Source: Paguma larvata
Taxonomy: Eukaryota > Chordata > Mammalia > Carnivora > Viverridae
DNA length: 64,000 nt
NCBI GenBank assembly: GCA_030068075.1
Contig: CM057826.1
Coordinates: forward strand, 58,935,312 to 58,999,311
Direction: 5' to 3'
Translations under genes and position numbers: made by a program
Part shown: piece after piece, positions 58,311 to 64,000 of the stretch
Layout: every line of letters starts with the position of its first letter
Numbering within the stretch: position 1 is the stretch's first letter
Notes under the pieces: generated by a model
Database searches by the model: none
What the model was told of the DNA's origin: nothing
The model's input: the letters and a program-made list of their open reading frames with translations, nothing else

Positions 58311-58759
58311 TTTTTCCCCACTTGCACCACTTGATATTCAAAAGCGGAAGTGAGCATGAGAAACCACTAAGGATTTTGCTAAGATTACAAATTCTGGAAG
58401 AGAATGAGCTAATCTTGTCTGATGGCAGGTGCGGTGCTTTGGTGAATGAGCCCCGCCTCATCCGGGGGGGAGGGCTGCCCCTGGGTGTCACGGCTGGGGA
58501 AAGGGTCCAGGACACTTGGGCCACAGCCAGTTTCTAATCGCAAAGCCCAAGCCCTGAGAACAGACCCCAGGTCCGGGGCTGGTTTTGTCGAAGACGCCAC
58601 CACGGCAAAGACGGCTCCTGGAGCTGCGCCGGGGCGCTGCATCCAAGAACCGTCACGCAGAAGGAAACACCGAAACGTCAGTGTATCTTTCAACCCTGTA
58701 TCTTAGAACGAGCCTTCTCCACTGCCTACTTTCGCATCTGCTGTCTCTCTAGCTAATGC

Positions 58760-58990
58760 TGTCTCTCTGTTGCCTCCTCCAACCTCTCTGGAGAACTCCT
58801 ATGCATCCTTCAAGACCCAGCTCGAATGTTCCTTTTGCAGACTTTCCTGACCAAACGACGCCCGCATCCCACATCCTTTTCTTACCGCTTTCTGGTGGAC
58901 CTCGAAGCTTTTACTCTGGTCCCCTCAAACCTGATTTCTTTCTGAAACCCAAAACGTGTGTCCCTCTCCTGTGGAAAACCGCCACTGAGC
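58760..58990 (+). mobile_element. L2-like fragment
   Basis: ACTCCTATGCATCCTTCAAG, ACCCAGCTCGAATGTTCCTT, GACTTTCCTGACCAAACGAC follow L2 3' wording. Confidence 0.55.
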
Positions 58991-58999
58991 CCCCATTGC

Positions 59000-59190
59000 T
59001 TAAAACAGCACTCAAAGCTAAACAAGCACCAGAGTCACTGGGCGGGCTCCTTAAAACACGGGCTCCCGGGCCCCACCCGGAGTTCCTGATTCGGCAGGGC
59101 GGCCTGGGCTGGCACCCGATATTTTGCCTTCCTAACAAGGTCCCGGGGGCTGCTGCTGGCCTGAGAGCTCCACCTTGAGAACCACGGATG
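59000..59190 (+). mobile_element. MER5A-like DNA transposon
   Basis: CACCAGAGTCACTGGGCGGG, CCCCACCCGGAGTTCCTGAT, GGGGGCTGCTGCTGGCCTGA and CTTGAGAACCACGG match MER5A to its 3' end. Confidence 0.65.
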
Positions 59191-59199
59191 TGAGAAGTT

Positions 59200-59480
59200 G
59201 GGTGCAACCTCTTCACCTCGGCGTTCAAGGCCCTGCACGACACACCTCCAGTTCCTTACTGCCCTCGTCTTTCACCGCGTGCTGCCCTGATCCCAGGCTA
59301 CGGGTCCTGGATCGCCCAAATGCCACAACTTCCGTGCCTCCGCACCACCACCCACGCTGCCCCTTCTGCTGGAGACCCTTTCCCCACTCTCCACCTAGTT
59401 CCGGCACCTTCCTTGATTTCACGACGTCTCGAAATCATGTCCTCGAAAACAAGGACGTGGCACCTGTGAGGGCCTACAGA
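59200..59480 (+). mobile_element. L2-like fragment
   Basis: GCGTTCAAGGCCCTGCACGA, CCTCCAGTTCCTTACTGCCC, GCTGGAGACCCTTTCCCCAC resemble L2 upstream of its 3' end. Confidence 0.5.
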
Positions 59481-59664
59481 ATAACAAGCGGGGCTACAGG
59501 GGAAGACCCAAAACAGGAGGTTTGGGCCACAGCAGCAGCCCCGGGTAAGAAAGTACCAGGCTAACGTCAACCTCGGGGCAGAAAATTCTCGTGTATCCAT
59601 TTAAACAACCCCATGACAGTCACAGCCCAGTTACAAATTATCCTTTTTCCCGGTTTTCCAACTC

Positions 59665-59855
59665 TGTCACTTTTTAGCTGTGTGGCCTTCGAAGGCGGGA
59701 GTGAGGAGGACTGACTTAATCTGTTTCTCATTTTTAGCGGTAAGATGGCAATAAAGAAACCACCTCGCAGAATGAAAATTCAGTGACACAAGAGAAGTAA
59801 AACCCAGGGGGAAAGGCCTAGCACACAGTGAGCCCTCAAAAATGTTAGCTGTGGT
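59665..59855 (+). mobile_element. MIR
   Basis: CTGTCACTTTTTAGCTGTGT, TTTCTCATTTTTAGCGGTAA, GCCTAGCACACAGTGAGCCC, AAAAATGTTAGCTGTGGTTG. Confidence 0.65.
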
Positions 59856-59943
59856 TGATATTATCTTTGGACCTGGGAAAGTAACGAACTTGGTGCCCAG
59901 CCACAGTCAATAATGGGAATGGATATATAAGAGATGTTTTTCT

Positions 59944-60168
59944 TGGGGCGCCTGGGTGGCTCAGTGGGTTAAGCATCCAACTCTTGGTTTCAGCTCAGGT
60001 CACAATCTCACGGTTTGTGGGTTTGAGCCCCACCTTGGGCTCTGTGCTGACAGCGTGAAGCCTGCTTGGGATTCTTTTTTCCCTTGTTTTCTGCCCCTCT
60101 TCCACTCATGCTCACTCGCTCTCTCACTCTCTCTCAAAAATAAACAAACTTAAAAAAAAAAAAAAAAG
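59944..60168 (+). mobile_element. Felid SINE
   Basis: GGGGCGCCTGGGTGGCTCAG head, AAAAATAAACAAACTTAAAA tail; followed at once by another copy. Confidence 0.92.
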
Positions 60169-60172
60169 CTTA

Positions 60173-60420
60173 GGGGCACCTGGGTGGCTCAGTCGGTTAA
60201 GCTTCCGACTTTGCCTCAGTTCCTGATCTCACAGTTCGTGAGTTCAATCCCCGCGTCGGGCTCTGTGCTGACAGCTCAGAGCCTGGAGCCTGCTTCGGAT
60301 TCTGTGTCTCCCTCTCTCTCTGCCCCTCCCTGCTTCCGCTCTGTTTCTCTCCCTCAAAAATAAATGAAGCTTTTTTTTTTTAATTAAAAATTTTTTTAAT
60401 TAAAAAATTAAAAATTTTCC
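60173..60420 (+). mobile_element. Felid SINE
   Basis: GGGGCACCTGGGTGGCTCAG head, AAAAATAAATGAAGCTTTTT and an unusual T- then A-rich tail that can fold back on itself (60370-60418). Confidence 0.9.
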
Positions 60421-60424
60421 TAAA

Positions 60425-60880
60425 GGGGTTCACGGACAACCATACAAAAATTCAAAGAAGGTCCATCACGAAGTTGTTTATAACAGGAAAAAACAAAACC
60501 AAAAAGCAGCCTCAATGCCCAACAATAGAGAACGGCACAGCCAGAAGATGCGATTCCACAGAAGAATCAAACAGGCAGGTGCAGTGTTCTCCCGCTGATA
60601 CGAAAAGTTGTTCTTAATAGACCCGAAACAAGAAGAGTAAAAGGTAAAGTATGATATCAATTTTTCTTTTTAAAAAACCTGTGGGTATGGATACATGTGT
60701 ATATATTTTAAAAACCTAGGAAAATATATTCTAAACGTTACCAGTGGTGATCTCTGGTACAAAAGTTTGCATGGTTTTAATCCTTTTTTCTTTTGTTTTT
60801 CTGTATGCTCTCGTTTTTCTCTGGAGATCACATGCATAGTATTTGTTTAATTTCTTAAAAGAAAGAACTTTTTGAAAAGC
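60425..60880 (+). mobile_element. Old L1 3'-end
   Basis: CCTCAATGCCCAACAATAGA, GATGCGATTCCACAGAAGAA, CCAGTGGTGATCTCTGGTAC, TTTTGTTTTTCTGTATGCTC follow the L1M 3' end. Confidence 0.55.
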
Positions 60881-61409
60881 AGCTCCGTGAACAGCACAGA
60901 GGAAACACGCAGGTTCAGGTATGTGGCCGCGAGCAAGAGGCTCCGCCTCCCCGGGCCTGTGTCCCCTCCCCGCTCACCTCCCGAGGTGCCTGGAGACAGT
61001 GGATGAGGAAGGACTTTGGAATCTGCAGCTACAGTCAGGTGGTGGTGGCTTTATCCCCCCAGTGACATCCAGGGGGCTCCCCAAAGAGATACGCAGAGAG
61101 GCAACGGAAAGTTGGCTTCTGTCCAGGATGGGAAGGGGTGGCCGTTTCCGTGGACAGAGCTCTGGGCGGGGCCAGGGGGGGCACATTCTCACTCCCCTCA
61201 GACACTGGCTTCCTTCACTTCTATGAAATGACAGGGAGAAGCCCCGACAGTGGTTTCCCTAAACACTCCTTTGGTTTTTCTTAAACAGCAGGATTCTTTT
61301 CTCGAATGAAGCACCCATTTCCCCACCAAGCATCAGTAGTCTGTTCCTAAAAATCAGGCATCGTGTACAAAACAGAAACCCAATGTGGGGTCTATTTCCC
61401 CTTATTTTA

Positions 61410-61635
61410 TTCTATTATTATTATTTTTTAATGTTTGTTTATTTTTGAGAGAGAGAGAGATGGGGCACAAGTGGGAGAAAGGCAGAAAGAGAGGGAGACA
61501 CAGAATCTGAAGCAGGCTCCAGGCTCGGAGCTGTCAGCACAGAGCCCGACATGGGGCTCGAACTCGGGAATGGCGAGATCATGACCTGAAACAAACTTGG
61601 ACGCCCAACCAACTGAGCCATCCAGACGCCCTTAC
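61410..61635 (-). mobile_element. Felid SINE, reversed, with 14-bp target-site duplication
   Basis: Perfect TTCCCCTTATTTTA at 61396-61409 and 61636-61649. Head ACTGAGCCATCCAGACGCCC at right; an ATT run at left. Confidence 0.92.
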
Positions 61636-62399
61636 TTCCCCTTATTTTAAATGGGAAAAATTAAAAAGCACCATGTCAACTCCAAACTCCCCATTAATTT
61701 CCTAGACTGTAACCAAAACATAGCAACATCCTCTCTGCATAGAATAAACCATCACGATAGGAGGCTGAACGCTGAGAAGACCCCCTAGTAAGCACCAAAT
61801 CACCATTAACCTCGCCGTGTGCCGCGCCACGGACCTGGGCCGGCCCCCTCAGCTGCAGCACCTCTGGAGACGCCCAGCCCCGCCGACCCTTGGCTGTCTT
61901 TGCAAAACAGCTACCTGTGATCCTGACAGTCTTCCAAATGCATCTAGAATTCACGGGAGACTTTTCCTGCACGTGACTTTGTAAAAAAAAATGTCGAGCT
62001 GAGTTTTGGGACCATACAGCGTTGCTCTACATATAAAACACTTGCTGAAAAACAGCTTGAAGAGACACGTACGTTCTAGGGAGTCTGGGTTTTATAAGCT
62101 GAGAGGCATTCATCTGGGACAAGCATTTCCGGGACAGACACGTCCTACGAAAACCAGGGACGCCGCAGAATTTCTCTGGAGACGCTGGGGAGTGGCGCTG
62201 CCTTTGGAAGGTGGGGCTTGAGGCCGCACCTGCACTGTGCGCATCCCGGCTCCGAGGCTGCTGACGGAGCACGGGGGCTGTTAAGGGGCCCCCTTCTCTG
62301 GTGCTGCCGCGGAAAAGAACCCCCATAGAGCAGCCGGAGGTGGCAGTGATGACGCCACCATTACAAATAACATGACGTACACAAACACTAAAACAGCCC

Positions 62400-62600
62400 A
62401 CAGTCACCGAGCTCTCGCACCTGCCAGGAGCACTTCGAAGCCCTGATCCCGAGTTATTTCGCTTGATCCCTGTAATAACCAAATGGGCTAGGTACTTTTA
62501 TTACCCCCATCTTCCAGTCGGAAAAACTGAGGCCCAGAGAAGTTAAGCACTTGCCTAGGGTTCTCTAGCTTCTAAGTGGCAGAGCTGGGATTTGAGGCCC
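62400..62600 (-). mobile_element. MIR, reversed
   Basis: TACTTTTATTACCCCCATCT, GAAAAACTGAGGCCCAGAGA, AGTTAAGCACTTGCCTAGGG, AAGTGGCAGAGCTGGGATTT in order; one of the best-preserved MIRs here. Confidence 0.75.
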
Positions 62601-62622
62601 GGCAGTACGGTGACAGAATTCC

Positions 62623-63495
<873 letters not shown>

Positions 63496-63544
63496 TCACC
63501 GAAAATAAAGTGGTAGGACGCTTTTTCTATAAAAATGGAAACCA

Positions 63545-63760
63545 GGGGCCACTGGGTGGCTCAGTCGGTTAAGCATCCGACTCTTGGTTTGGGCTCATGA
63601 TCTCACAGTTTGTGGGTTCAAGCCCTACTGGGCTCAGCGCTGATGGTGTGAAGCCTGCTTGGGACTCTCTCTCTCCCTCCCTCTCTCCCCCTCCCCTGCT
63701 TGTGCACTCGCTCGCACTCTCTCTCTCTCTCTCTCAAAATAAATAAACTTCAAAATTTTC
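63545..63760 (+). mobile_element. Felid SINE
   Basis: GGGGCCACTGGGTGGCTCAG head, long CT run (63716-63735), AAAATAAATAAACTTC tail. Confidence 0.9.
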
Positions 63761-63884
63761 CTATGGAAAACTGCTCTCAGAAATGCTCACGACTGCACAC
63801 AAATGCATAGAAAGCTCTGGAAACATGCAGCCTGGCAGCGGGCTAGGAAGGTGCCTGAAATGGGAAGATATAAAGGGCACTTTC

Positions 63885-64000
63885 TTTTTTTTTTTTAATT
63901 TATGTTTTTTATTTATTTTTTTTTTATTATTGAGAGACAGAGAGAGACAGAGCATGAGCCTGGGAGGGGCAGAGACAGGGAGACGCAGAATCCGAAGCAG
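63885..64000 (-). mobile_element. Felid SINE, reversed, cut by the window edge
   Basis: Poly-T and TTATGTTTTTTATTTATTTT tail, then the GA-rich middle and CAGAATCCGAAGCAG. The head lies beyond 64000. Confidence 0.88.

Overview
The window is intronic-rich nuclear DNA of a carnivoran mammal, most probably a cat (Felidae). The clue is about forty copies of a tRNA-headed SINE that opens GGGGCGCCTGGGTGGCTCAG, carries a CT-rich stretch and ends in AAATAAATAAAC plus poly-A. This is the felid form of the carnivore CAN-SINE. The canid form, with a different head, is not seen. Species and chromosome cannot be read from the sequence.

One protein-coding gene is present, on the minus strand: STK10 (LOK), a germinal-centre-kinase-V Ser/Thr kinase that phosphorylates ezrin, radixin and moesin. 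Eight consecutive internal exons are recognised from conserved protein sequence. All have GT donors, AG acceptors and matching phases. From 5' to 3' of the gene they are 63153-62989, 34804-34756, 29238-29089, 13815-13743, 12237-12043, 11459-11378, 4209-4075 and 1966-1422. Together they encode residues about 53-517: the kinase domain from the ATP-binding lysine to its end, the acidic region after it, and the Ser/Pro-rich linker. The exons for residues 1-52 lie beyond the right edge. Those for the C-terminal coiled coil lie beyond the left edge. No second gene was found in either strand.

The exon 1966-1422 carries an apparent one-base deletion near 1775-1780. It puts the conserved N-terminal and C-terminal parts of the exon in different frames. 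Either the assembly has an error here or this haplotype has a loss-of-function allele.

Everything else is intron. It holds felid SINEs, often nested and flanked by clear target-site duplications. There are ancient MIR and L2 fragments, L1 3' ends including a nested L1 pair at 40.9-44.65 kb, MLT1 LTR pieces, a probable ERV1-type solo LTR, and MER5A/MER20 DNA transposons. Tandem repeats include a 330-bp pure-purine tract (39090-39419), a run of 28 C (52017-52044) and several microsatellites. A 176-bp segment occurs twice at about 97% identity (15168-15343 and 16461-16636). Several CpG-rich patches occur, the clearest at about 8640-9020. I see no sign of a previously undescribed biological system; the most useful leads are the frameshift, the local duplication and the purine tract. 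Repeat family names are from memory of consensus sequences, not from a search.
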